Assembly: GCF_004138285.1 (NCBI RefSeq)
Contig: NZ_SCFN01000015.1
Location: forward strand, 1-64,000
DNA: 64,000 nucleotides
Direction of reading: 5' to 3'
Source of the DNA: Gottfriedia acidiceleris
Lineage (GTDB): Bacteria; Bacillota; Bacilli; Bacillales; Bacillaceae_G
In this document: piece by piece, positions 45,190 through 53,500 of the stretch
How positions within the stretch are numbered: position 1 is the stretch's first letter
How the letters are laid out: each line of letters starts with the position of its first letter
Made by a program: the position numbers and the translations under genes
The notes under the pieces: generated by a model
What the model saw: the letters and a program-made list of their open reading frames with translations, nothing else
Told to the model about the DNA's origin: nothing
The model's database searches: none

Positions 45190-46470
45190 CTATGCAAAGT
45201 TGCGCATGGAGCTCTCCTTAATACCATTAATACTTAATAGCTGTATATACTTATCTATTTGGTCAGAAGTCGCGTGATCCTTATACCTCCAATAAATTAG
45301 AAGACATTTATTGAATCTTTCTATATTGCCTATTTGATTTGCTGTATATGCTACATCCAGTAATTCATCTAAGCCATTTGGTAGCTGTAGGCTTTCACAC
45401 TGATAAAAAGCATATGCATAACGAAAATCCAAATGCACCTTCTGTTTTAACCATGGTTCGGCATCTATTATCAATTCTTCAATTGTATGTTGATATAAAT
45501 CTAGCATTCTTTTAGCATCATCTAATCGATTCAAGCGAATAAAAGCTTCAAGTACCTTTGGTAATCCAACATATACATCTTCTCTATCTTCTAGCCAACT
45601 AAGATATTGATCTACATACTCAAGCTGTCCGTAATCCAAATAAGAAGCAAGTCGATTACCTATAGCTAAATCAGCAAAATAATCATTTACCCCCGCATAT
45701 TGTTCTGTAAGTTCTATTATTTCTTCTAATGAGCCCCCAAGGCGTGCAAGTGCAAAGCTTTTATACATAAGTGCTCTTCCATAATACTCTCCATCTTTAA
45801 CCAATTTCCTTAATCTCTCAGCGTAATAAAGCACCTCATCCCATTGCTCGCGCCTATAATAGAAAGCTGAAATCCATAGATAAGCTTCCATTCTAACTTT
45901 TTTCGGCATGCAATAAAGATACTCCAACACATATGTCAATGCGTGATGACCATCTTCTGTCATTCTTAAAATATAAAAGCGCCTATAATAACTAATTGCC
46001 AACAGTTCTAAAACGTCCTTCGAATCACATTTAATAATAATCTCGTACAAAAACAAAGCTTTTTCTTCTTTTCCAGCTTTAAAAAGCTCCTCTGCGACGA
46101 AAAAAATGTAATTCAAATAACTGATTTGAATCGTAACTGATTTTTCAGTTGTCATAACATGTAACAGATTTTGACAATGTTCCTCGTAACCATTAGTAAA
46201 GCATTTGAATAAAAACTGTACACTTTTACGCTTATCCAAAATTTGTTCTTCATTAAAACACTCTTCATAAAAATATGAATAAAGTGCGCCTTCCTCCAAC
46301 CCAATAGCTTCTGAAATGGCATCCAAATATTTTAGTGTGAGCGAGCGTTTATGATTGAAAATACGACTTATTTCACTAATATGAATACCTGACTCCTGAG
46401 CCAAATCAGTTTTTGTCCAGCCTTTCTCTAGGCATATACATTGAATTTCTTTAAATAGAGCTGCGTTCAT
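45190..46470 (-). CDS. HTH (XRE) regulator with helical-repeat domain, RRNPP-like
   Basis: A 426-residue protein. The N-terminal helix-turn-helix (TKTDLAQESGIHISEISRIF) spans residues 5-60. The rest is alpha-helical in TPR-like pairs (YYRREQWDEVLYYAERLRK, LARLGGSLEEIIELTEQYA, IRLNRLDDAKRMLDLYQ). Size and layout match peptide-sensing regulators of the RRNPP class such as NprR and PlcR. ATG 46470 has AGGTGA at the right distance; GTG 46479 does not. It precedes the S8 protease on the same strand, as nprR precedes nprA. I found no convincing signalling-peptide gene directly after it. Autoregulation is suggested by the shared promoter motif. Confidence 0.75.
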   Translation of the reverse strand: MNAALFKEIQCICLEKGWTKTDLAQESGIHISEISRIFNHKRSLTLKYLDAISEAIGLEEGALYSYFYEECFNEEQILDKRKSVQFLFKCFTNGYEEHCQNLLHVMTTEKSVTIQISYLNYIFFVAEELFKAGKEEKALFLYEIIIKCDSKDVLELLAISYYRRFYILRMTEDGHHALTYVLEYLYCMPKKVRMEAYLWISAFYYRREQWDEVLYYAERLRKLVKDGEYYGRALMYKSFALARLGGSLEEIIELTEQYAGVNDYFADLAIGNRLASYLDYGQLEYVDQYLSWLEDREDVYVGLPKVLEAFIRLNRLDDAKRMLDLYQHTIEELIIDAEPWLKQKVHLDFRYAYAFYQCESLQLPNGLDELLDVAYTANQIGNIERFNKCLLIYWRYKDHATSDQIDKYIQLLSINGIKESSMRNFA

Positions 46471-46557
46471 TCTTCTCACCTACTAATTATTTTCATAATG
46501 CTTCTGATTTTTCTTTTCATTAAAAAATCATAATTATTCAATCTGTAAGATTACATT

Positions 46558-46607
46558 TTCATTATAACGAGACTTGATATAATTTCATTTCTGACAAATC
46601 TAGTCAA
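46558..46607 (-). promoter_or_regulatory. promoter and dyad operator of the HTH regulator gene
   Basis: On the bottom strand: TTGACTA (46601-46607), 20 bp, ATATCAA (46574-46580), then TATAAT (46561-46566). Twenty of 23 bases from 46558 to 46580 equal 45079-45101, and the distal TTGAC arm is at the identical distance. Leader to ATG 46470 is about 80 nt. Confidence 0.7.
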
Positions 46608-46886
46608 TTCGTATTTAATCGTTAATAACATTTGAGTACTAAGTATCGAAAAGGGCTATTCGTCAAATAATGACTTATAGAAAACCCCATTAATTAGTTA
46701 AAATAATATGAATCTACTTTAAGACGTTATAGATACATACGAGATTATTGCAAGAAACCTGAGCATTAAAAAACTCTTTAACTGAAATACTAGAGATATG
46801 ATCCTTTTCTACTTGTTAAATAATAAAAAAGGTAAGCATATGCTCTGCAAAGAATAGTTAATACAGTAAATAAAGGAGCTGATTAA
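46608..46886. other. intergenic between regulator and VOC gene
   Basis: A/T-rich and gene-free. It must hold the promoter of the VOC gene, but I see no clear hexamers or conserved RNA. Confidence 0.4.
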
Positions 46887-47249
46887 ATGAATGGAGTTTT
46901 AGATATTGTAATTTTTTGTAAAGACACAAACTCTTCTAAAAACTGGTATGAAAAAGTTGGATTTGAATATTTAAGAGGTCACGATGGTATGTATTGGTTT
47001 AAAGCAGGGAATGGCGAGCTAATGCTCCATCCTACAGATACCCAATCCAATACTGATGCAGTCTTTCAATTAGTCGTAAATGAAGTCGATCCACTATTTG
47101 AAAGTGTAAAGGAAAAAGAATTGACGCCATTAGATTTCTCAAATGGAGAAAAAGTCATCACAGAACCTACTGTTCAACCATGGGGCTATAAGGAATTTTG
47201 CTTAAGAGATCCAGACGGTTACATATGGGCATTTGTTCAAAAATCATAA
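46887..47249 (+). CDS. VOC superfamily protein (glyoxalase/bleomycin-resistance-like)
   Basis: A 120-residue protein of two beta-alpha-beta-beta-beta modules. VLDIVIFCKDTNSSKNWYEKVGFEY is the first and EFCLRDPDGYIWAFVQK the typical ending, which supplies the metal Glu in enzymes of this fold. Substrate unknown; it may be an enzyme or a binding protein. AAAGGAGCTGATTAA precedes ATG 46887. Single gene with its own terminator. Confidence 0.85.
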   Translation: MNGVLDIVIFCKDTNSSKNWYEKVGFEYLRGHDGMYWFKAGNGELMLHPTDTQSNTDAVFQLVVNEVDPLFESVKEKELTPLDFSNGEKVITEPTVQPWGYKEFCLRDPDGYIWAFVQKS

Positions 47250-47283
47250 TTAAAGTGGTTTCTAAACAGTTCCAATAAACGAA

Positions 47284-47330
47284 GAAAATCCACAAGGGAA
47301 TTTATTTTCCTAGTGGATTTTCTTTGTTTT
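47284..47330. terminator. terminator between VOC and EamA genes
   Basis: GAAAATCCAC/GTGGATTTTC outer stem with inner GGGAA/TTCC pairing and T tracts. Confidence 0.85.
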
Positions 47331-47356
47331 TTATTAAGTTTACGTTCACATGATCA

Positions 47357-48286
47357 CTACTTTGAAATATTCACTTCTTTTTTTAAAAGCCTCCCTTGCT
47401 TTCTATACATAGAAAACGTTGACCAATTTGCAATGAATACTCCAGATAAGATTAGTATGCCACCAATCGCCATAATTGGTTTGATCGGTTCGTCCATTAC
47501 GAAATAACCTAAGACAGTTGCAATTAATGGTGATACATAAAGCCATGTTGAGGGGAAGACCGGGTTCGTTTTAGATAATAACCAACTGTATAATCCGTGT
47601 CCCCCTATTGAACCTATAAATACAAGATACAATATTGGCCACCCGGCCTCCCAAGAACTTAAACTTGCAATTTTCGGTTTTTCCAATAAAAACGAAAATA
47701 ATAGTAGAAATATTCCACCATATAACATTTGAAAAGCATTAATTAAAAATGGCGATACAGTATTGTATTCTGTTAATATTTCTTTTGAGGAAATCGAGCC
47801 CAATCCGTAAAAAGCTTCTCCTAATAATACTGCGATACAAGCAACAACCCATAGGTAAGAGACATGCTGACTTATACCAGGTAAACAGACAAAAATCACA
47901 CCTGCAAAAGCCATTAATAACGCAATTAGTTGTTTACGCTCAATCCCCTTATTATTTCTCCTTAATTGGAAAAGTAATATCATCATTGGACCAGTTGCAG
48001 ACAAAACTGCGGCTAATCCCGATGTTATATATTGCTCAGCCCAATATAATGTTGAAAATGTCATAAAAGTTAAGCAAAATCCAATATACATAATTCGTTT
48101 TGAAAAAATAAATTTCTTTATATTTACCCCTTTAAGAAGGAAATATAAAATGACAATCAGTCCCGCTAATGTAAATCGAATGCCGGCTGAAAATAAAGGC
48201 GAAACTCCTGACTCAATTCCGAATTTTATTGCTAGAAAAGTTGTACCGAAAATAATGCAAATAAAAATATAATTAATAATAATCAT
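47357..48286 (-). CDS. EamA (DMT) family transporter
   Basis: A 309-residue ten-helix drug/metabolite transporter made of two EamA repeats (GIRFTLAGLIVILYF... and FLINAFQMLYGGIFLLL...). The second ends in the typical PVFPSTWLYVSPLIATVLGYF. Likely an exporter of amino acids or other small metabolites. AAAGGGGTGATGAG precedes ATG 48286. It is divergent from a MocR-type regulator, which probably controls it through the direct repeats in the shared 138-bp gap. Confidence 0.88.
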   Translation of the reverse strand: MIIINYIFICIIFGTTFLAIKFGIESGVSPLFSAGIRFTLAGLIVILYFLLKGVNIKKFIFSKRIMYIGFCLTFMTFSTLYWAEQYITSGLAAVLSATGPMMILLFQLRRNNKGIERKQLIALLMAFAGVIFVCLPGISQHVSYLWVVACIAVLLGEAFYGLGSISSKEILTEYNTVSPFLINAFQMLYGGIFLLLFSFLLEKPKIASLSSWEAGWPILYLVFIGSIGGHGLYSWLLSKTNPVFPSTWLYVSPLIATVLGYFVMDEPIKPIMAIGGILILSGVFIANWSTFSMYRKQGRLLKKEVNISK

Positions 48287-48327
48287 CTCATCACCCCTTT
48301 GATAAAAGTATTATATTAAAGTCGGAG

Positions 48328-48355
48328 TATAACAGTATAATAGAGCATATAACAG
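48328..48355. promoter_or_regulatory. direct repeats in the EamA-MocR divergent promoter
   Basis: TATAACAG occurs at 48328-48335 and 48348-48355, starts 20 bp apart, i.e. two helical turns on the same face. MocR/GabR-type regulators bind paired direct repeats of this kind. The repeats overlap possible -10 sequences. Confidence 0.5.
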
Positions 48356-48424
48356 TTAGCTCTGTTTCCATTGACGATTGATCTTTTTTTAATTAATTTA
48401 TAACTAAAACACTAGTGGTGATAT

Positions 48425-49858
48425 ATGAAAATTCAAATCCATAAAAAATCAACAGTTCCGATTTATCTCCAAGTAAGCAATCAAATTGCAGGTAGCATTC
48501 AAAGTGGTCTACTTTTACCTAACGAAAAATTACCATCTTTACGGAAATTGGCAGAGGAACTTTCAATAAGCCTTTTAACTGTTAGAAAGGCTTATAAATG
48601 GTTAGAGACAAACGGCTATGTCACAGTGGAGCCAGGTAAAGGAGTATTTATTAGTAGGAAAGTAAAAAAAACATCACAAGTCGATTCAAGCAATAACTGG
48701 CAACAGACTTTAGGAATCAATATTGTAAGATCCCAATATTTAATAAATAGAGAACAGTTAAAATATGATTTTTCAAAGGCAGTTGTGTATCCACGTCTGC
48801 TTCCTAATAAATTTTTAGCGGATGAAATGCAAAAACTATTAAGAGATGACCCTTCTATATTAACAACCTACGGACCTGTTCAAGGAGATAATGAATTAAG
48901 AACGGAAATTGTTAAACATTTATATGAATTTCAAAAAATACGATCTAAAGCTGAAAATCTAATTATTACAAGCGGCGTTCAGCAAGGAATTGACTTAGTA
49001 GCACAAGTACTATTAAAACCAGGGGATTCAATTATAGTCGAGAGTCCATGCTATGGTGGTGCACTTGATATTTTTATAAATAAGGGGATTCATATAATAC
49101 CTGTCGAGATGGATGAAGAGGGAATTCGATCAGACTTAATTGAAGATATGTGTATTAAATTTACACCAAAATTAATTTATGTTAACCCGACCTTTCAAAA
49201 TCCAACTGGAATCTCAATGAGTAATGGTCGTAGAAAAGAATTAATTGATCTAGCACAACAGTATCATTTTTTTATTCTTGAAGACGATTCATTTAGTGAT
49301 ATTTATTTCGAAAAAGCATTTCAATATTACCCAATTAAGTATTATGATCAATCAAATCACGTCATCTACATTAAAGGATTTAGTAAAACTTTAGCACCCG
49401 GAGTTAGAATTGCTGCAATGCTGGCAAATGGACCGGTTCTGGAATGGCTACTTGCAGTTAAAGCTTCAATGGATGTGGGTAGCCCTTTACTAACACAAAA
49501 AGCGATTTTACCATTTCTACGAACTAATCGAATGCGAAGTCATGTTGAAAAACTACGAATCGCTCTACAAATTCGGCGTGATACAAGTGTTGAAATACTT
49601 TCATCTCTTAATGATCAATTAAATTTTCGGATACCTGATGGCGGCTTTAATTTGTGGCTTACATTTCATGAATCCAATCTAGATATTTTTAGTTTATTAA
49701 GAAAAGCTAATCATGAAAATATCTCATTCTTACCTGGCGTAGCTTGTTTTAACAACAATACAGATCTTTCTTCATTTCGGATTAGTTACTCACTAGTTAG
49801 CGAAAATGATTTAGCCGAGGGGTTAGAGAAACTACGCAATATAATTAAACAAATATAA
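48425..49858 (+). CDS. MocR-family regulator (GntR HTH fused to aminotransferase fold)
   Basis: A 477-residue fusion. The N-terminal GntR winged helix (QVSNQIAGSIQSGLLLPNEKLPSLRKLAEEL) spans residues 10-78. A class-I aminotransferase domain follows from about 110, with the PLP lysine in IKGFSKTLAPGVR and VNPTFQNPTGISM. These proteins sense PLP, GABA or amino-acid derivatives. GTGGTGATAT precedes ATG 48425. It is divergent from the EamA exporter, its likely target; a SEDS-like gene follows 32 bp downstream and may be cotranscribed. Confidence 0.92.
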   Translation: MKIQIHKKSTVPIYLQVSNQIAGSIQSGLLLPNEKLPSLRKLAEELSISLLTVRKAYKWLETNGYVTVEPGKGVFISRKVKKTSQVDSSNNWQQTLGINIVRSQYLINREQLKYDFSKAVVYPRLLPNKFLADEMQKLLRDDPSILTTYGPVQGDNELRTEIVKHLYEFQKIRSKAENLIITSGVQQGIDLVAQVLLKPGDSIIVESPCYGGALDIFINKGIHIIPVEMDEEGIRSDLIEDMCIKFTPKLIYVNPTFQNPTGISMSNGRRKELIDLAQQYHFFILEDDSFSDIYFEKAFQYYPIKYYDQSNHVIYIKGFSKTLAPGVRIAAMLANGPVLEWLLAVKASMDVGSPLLTQKAILPFLRTNRMRSHVEKLRIALQIRRDTSVEILSSLNDQLNFRIPDGGFNLWLTFHESNLDIFSLLRKANHENISFLPGVACFNNNTDLSSFRISYSLVSENDLAEGLEKLRNIIKQI

Positions 49859-49890
49859 AACTATTGTATAGGAAGGTCATTTAGAACAAG

Positions 49891-50736
49891 ATGCTTAATT
49901 TTAAAAAAATAAACTTATTACCACTCGTCATAACCATGCCAGCAATGATAATCGGAGTACTTGCTATGATCGATAACCAAGTATCTCCGTCCATTTACGG
50001 TCAAAATATTTTTATTGCTATTGTAGGAGGAATAATCTCCTTTTTAGTACTGTTTAGAGATCAGAAATCCACCAAGAAAAAGACAAATATCATTGTCATT
50101 ACATGCATACTCATATTATTTTTACTTACCTTTTTGGACAAAGGATTACATGGTGTACATCGCTGGATAGCAATTGGCCCATTAAGATTTAATATCGCTT
50201 TAGTTTTAGTTCCATTATTAATAATACAACTAGCAAATTTAATGAAATCAAAACCATTTTGGGTTACTTTTGGATTTGCATTATTCTTTACAGTATTGTT
50301 ACTTTTTCAACCTGATGCATCTCAACTAACTGCTTTTACGATCTCTATCTCATTTTTATTACTAAATCTGAAAAAAAGTAAAAGCGTTCAAATACTCCTA
50401 TTAATTGTTTTTATACTTTTAATTGTCTTCAGCTGGTCTCATTTAGATCAACTTGCCCCAGTTTCTTATGTTGAAGACATTTTAAGTTTAGTAAAGGAAA
50501 TGGGAATCGGATGGCTAGTCTTAGCGGTAATCTCACTTTTTATTTTACCAATGCCATTTTTCTTATTTCCGCCAACCAGTGCAAAACCATTATCGTTTAG
50601 TTTAGGGATCTATTTTTCGATTAGTATTCTTTCAAGCTTTTTTGGAAACTTCCCGGTACCGATAATGGGTTATGGAACATCTCCTTTTATCGGTTACTTA
50701 ATTGCTATTTCTTGGTATGTATATAATAAAAAATGA
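49891..50736 (+). CDS. compact SEDS-like (FtsW/RodA-related) membrane protein
   Basis: A 281-residue protein with about eight membrane helices. Several segments recall the SEDS glycosyltransferases FtsW, RodA and SpoVE: GVHRWIAIGPLRF (88-100) for the GARRWIxIGPF loop, LLFQPDASQLTAFTI (138-151) for the QPDxGTA helix, VEDILSLVKEMGIGWL (194-209) for the DFIFAVIAEELG helix, and PVPIMGYGTSPFIGYL (255-270) for the LPFISYGGSSL loop. Normal SEDS proteins have about 380-420 residues and ten helices. The QPSE motif after the WIxIGP loop is missing. The Shine-Dalgarno is distant (GGAAGGT), so coupling to the upstream regulator gene is likely. Function unknown. Confidence 0.65.
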   Translation: MLNFKKINLLPLVITMPAMIIGVLAMIDNQVSPSIYGQNIFIAIVGGIISFLVLFRDQKSTKKKTNIIVITCILILFLLTFLDKGLHGVHRWIAIGPLRFNIALVLVPLLIIQLANLMKSKPFWVTFGFALFFTVLLLFQPDASQLTAFTISISFLLLNLKKSKSVQILLLIVFILLIVFSWSHLDQLAPVSYVEDILSLVKEMGIGWLVLAVISLFILPMPFFLFPPTSAKPLSFSLGIYFSISILSSFFGNFPVPIMGYGTSPFIGYLIAISWYVYNKK

Positions 50737-50763
50737 ACCACTAAATTGGTTCATTTTTTATTT
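50730..50763. terminator. bidirectional terminator after the SEDS-like gene
   Basis: AAAATGAACCA/TGGTTCATTTT stem with a 6-nt loop and T tract; convergent with the pentapeptide-repeat gene. Confidence 0.88.
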
Positions 50764-50766
50764 TCC

Positions 50767-51627
50767 TCACCAATGAGATGGTCTTTTAAGTGTTGCTGGA
50801 ATTCTGGTATGATAATCTCCCTTTGCTGAGTTAATTTGAGCTTGAGTAAGAAATATACTTCCTGTAAGGTCCGCTCCACTCAAATTTGCATCACGTAAGT
50901 CTGCTCCGATTAGATCAGAACCTCTTAAATCGGCTCCCTTTAAATCAGCAGCAATTAGATAGGCCCCTCTTAAGTTAGCTCCGATTAAATTCGCATCCTT
51001 TAATTTAGCACCAATAAAGTCTAAAGCTCTATCAGTAGCTTTTTGACGCTTCTTATTGTTGTTAAATTTTTTCAAAGCCACGGTCCTTGCTTGCTCACTA
51101 GCACGTAAAAGTAAAGAGTTAACTTTCGCACGGTGGGCTATGATATCTAAGTTTAGTATTAGTTTAGGGTCCATAAGTGTTAATTTTTCTGTTTCTTCTA
51201 AAATTGCTTTTATTTCATTATGAATCTCACTTGCAGCACTAATCATCAAACTTTCATTTAAATACCAAAGCATTTCATGCAGTTGCTTCATAATTGGAAA
51301 TACTTCGTACATCTCATTAGCCAATTCAGGATTTTGTCGCCAGTCTTTTCCATTAAAGGTTACTTGTGATACTTTTTGTCCGGCTCCAAAGCAATCAAAA
51401 ACAGTACAGCCTTTGAAACCTAACTCTCTTAAATTCTTGTGAACTCCGCAACGAAAGTCCGATTGTAAATTATGACAAGGCTTGCCCGCAATTTTATCAT
51501 TAGCAAAATCAGCCGAAGCAGCAAAAGGTAATGCAACACAGCATAGACCAAAGCAACTCTCACAGTCCGCTTTTAAATTTTTATAACGCTCGTTTACTAA
51601 TCCAATATTTTCAATTTTACTAGTCAC
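50767..51627 (-). CDS. pentapeptide-repeat protein with N-terminal cysteine cluster
   Basis: A 286-residue soluble protein. The N-terminal part is Cys-rich (DCESCFGLCC near residue 20, then CHNLQSDFRCGVH and CTVFDCFGAG), which could bind a metal. A helical middle follows, then about ten A(D/N)LxG pentapeptide units (roughly residues 213-262) that would form a short right-handed quadrilateral beta helix. Some pentapeptide proteins mimic DNA and protect gyrase; this one has too few repeats to assume that. Start is GTG 51627 with AAGGGGGCTCAAGA upstream. Confidence 0.85.
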   Translation of the reverse strand: MTSKIENIGLVNERYKNLKADCESCFGLCCVALPFAASADFANDKIAGKPCHNLQSDFRCGVHKNLRELGFKGCTVFDCFGAGQKVSQVTFNGKDWRQNPELANEMYEVFPIMKQLHEMLWYLNESLMISAASEIHNEIKAILEETEKLTLMDPKLILNLDIIAHRAKVNSLLLRASEQARTVALKKFNNNKKRQKATDRALDFIGAKLKDANLIGANLRGAYLIAADLKGADLRGSDLIGADLRDANLSGADLTGSIFLTQAQINSAKGDYHTRIPATLKRPSHW

Positions 51628-51784
51628 TCTTGAGCCCCCTTCCCACCATATATAAACGAATAATATTTTTTATCGTAACATCGTAATTTTTTTTGGTCAA
51701 ACATAGAATTACAGCTTATTAAGTGCGACTTTCAACATTAATTAAGCTGTGTTCACAAACTGTTTGTAGTTTTCATTCTTTAGC

Positions 51785-51815
51785 AAAAAAAACAGATAAT
51801 ATATAAAATTATCTG
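51785..51815 (-). terminator. terminator of the YerB-like gene
   Basis: CAGATAAT/ATTATCTG stem with a 7-nt loop and an eight-base T tract on the bottom strand. Confidence 0.88.
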
Positions 51816-51827
51816 CTTTGATGTACT

Positions 51828-52862
51828 TTATTTAATTGTTACATCTTTTAAAAATGGAACAAAGTTAATCCAAGTTTGACCTGGTGAAAGTTTTATTTCA
51901 GTTCCATCTAATGTAAACGGAATGATTCGACCATCTACATTCTTCCATTGTATATTCATATACTTTCCATCAACTATATAATATCCTTTTCCACCATGTT
52001 CGATATCAATTGAACGGCGACCATAGCTATCAATAATTTTATGGGTCGCTTCTACGACTATAATATTTTTAATTTGAAGCTCCTTCCCGTTCAAGGCATC
52101 CTTTGCTACAATTCCATTTTGAACTCGCTGGAATTGTTTAGTTGAATTCGAGTACTTGTAAGTCACATTATTTCTTGCATCATGAGAGTATTTTATAAAA
52201 ACTTCTGCAGCATTTTGCCAAGAGTTATCAAATACTAAGTCTTTCTGCGTAAAGTCTAATGGAGTAACTTTTTCTGAATAAGAGTAATGTCTTTGAGCAA
52301 CTCCTTTTTCAATACCTTCTTTTAAAATATAAGAATTGTGGGGTGCTTTTCTCGTTTTGTCTCGTTTAAATAATGTACCGTCGTAGATCAGTCCGTTTAA
52401 TGCATCAATCATTCCTGAGTCCATCATTTGTTTCGCTTTAGGACTATTTCCGTGGCATATAAATAACGCATGATAACCATTTGCCAAATTGATGTAATAA
52501 TCTCTCGCACTTCTTACAGGTCCAATTTTCTCGGGTATATTGCTTTGAAAAATGGCTAGAAATCTTGTAATATCTCCTTCTGCTAACATTTCATAAACAA
52601 CATCAGCATTACTTAGTCCACTTTGAGGTCTAGCTAAATAATAATTATTAACCATAACGGCAACAGGTCTTTGTTCACTAGCTTGACTTATTGGTAATCC
52701 ATTTAGAGGAGAATAAATCGTATCAATTTCTCCTTTATCAATTACATGTTCATTCGAAGGATTTTTATCGTCATTTTTAACTGTTTTTACAGACTTTTCG
52801 CCATGCTTACATCCTACTAAAAGCATACTTATCACAATTATTGATAAAATTTTCTTATGCAT
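51828..52862 (-). CDS. yerB: DUF3048 lipoprotein (YerB family)
   Basis: A 344-residue exported protein with a lipobox (ISMLLVGCKHGE) near residue 16, so it is lipid-anchored outside the cell. The DUF3048 core begins YSPLNGLPISQASEQRPVAV and includes the conserved RPQSGLSNADVVYEMLAEG and GPVRSARDYYI. Function unknown; the fold is adapted from ligand-binding or enzyme modules. GTGAGGGAGCCA places ATG 52862, and an upstream in-frame GTG overlaps that site. It is divergent from the small gene at 53085. No pcrA/ligA/yerC neighbours are seen. Confidence 0.88.
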   Translation of the reverse strand: MHKKILSIIVISMLLVGCKHGEKSVKTVKNDDKNPSNEHVIDKGEIDTIYSPLNGLPISQASEQRPVAVMVNNYYLARPQSGLSNADVVYEMLAEGDITRFLAIFQSNIPEKIGPVRSARDYYINLANGYHALFICHGNSPKAKQMMDSGMIDALNGLIYDGTLFKRDKTRKAPHNSYILKEGIEKGVAQRHYSYSEKVTPLDFTQKDLVFDNSWQNAAEVFIKYSHDARNNVTYKYSNSTKQFQRVQNGIVAKDALNGKELQIKNIIVVEATHKIIDSYGRRSIDIEHGGKGYYIVDGKYMNIQWKNVDGRIIPFTLDGTEIKLSPGQTWINFVPFLKDVTIK

Positions 52863-53084
52863 TGGCTCCCTCACAATCTGTTATTTTCTTAAATTGTATT
52901 AAATAACTTTTAAAATAGAAAGTATTTGTTAGAATTTTTCAAAAATAAAACAATCATCTTTTAATTGAAGTTATTCCTTAATATATGAACTTGTATTGTT
53001 AAATAATGAGCTTAAATTTGTTCTTATTTTATTTAATCTTAAATATTGTATAAAGATAAGAATGATTAGAGGAGTTGAAGCTAT

Positions 53085-53303
53085 ATGATTGTAGTTCATT
53101 ATATTGAGAAAAACGTTGAACTATTAAACCAACTACTCAAAAATGTCCCCTCTGAAGGAGATGCCATTTTCATTAAAGGTCGCAAAGGTAAAGTATTAAG
53201 TGTTAATCAAATAAATGATAAACATGTACATGTAATTGTAGAACTAGAAGTTATTAAGAAAGTACAGGTTTTAGCAAAAGATGATAAAAAAAGAAGAAGA
53301 TAA
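53085..53303 (+). CDS. conserved small hypothetical protein
   Basis: A 72-residue protein, MIVVHYIEKNVELLNQLL..., with a middle that looks like a small beta barrel (GDAIFIKGRKGKVLSVNQI, HVHVIVELEVIKKV) and a very basic end (KDDKKRRR). The pattern recalls KOW/SH3-like nucleic-acid-binding modules, but I do not recognise a family. GAGGAGTTGAAGCTAT precedes ATG 53085. It stands alone between yerB and a VOC gene. Confidence 0.7.
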   Translation: MIVVHYIEKNVELLNQLLKNVPSEGDAIFIKGRKGKVLSVNQINDKHVHVIVELEVIKKVQVLAKDDKKRRR

Positions 53304-53500
53304 ATTTATAAAACTTAATGGGAGATTATTCCCATTATTTTTTTTGAAGTTTTTGCCCAGTTTTACAGTTCACAATTCATTTTTCCATTTAAAACTCTGA
53401 ACTATACTGTCCAAAAGAAAAGTATTCTTTTTTCAAACATGTACTAATCATGTTAAACTAGGAAAAGTTTTAGTAAATCAAAGTAAGAAGGAGTTTTAAT

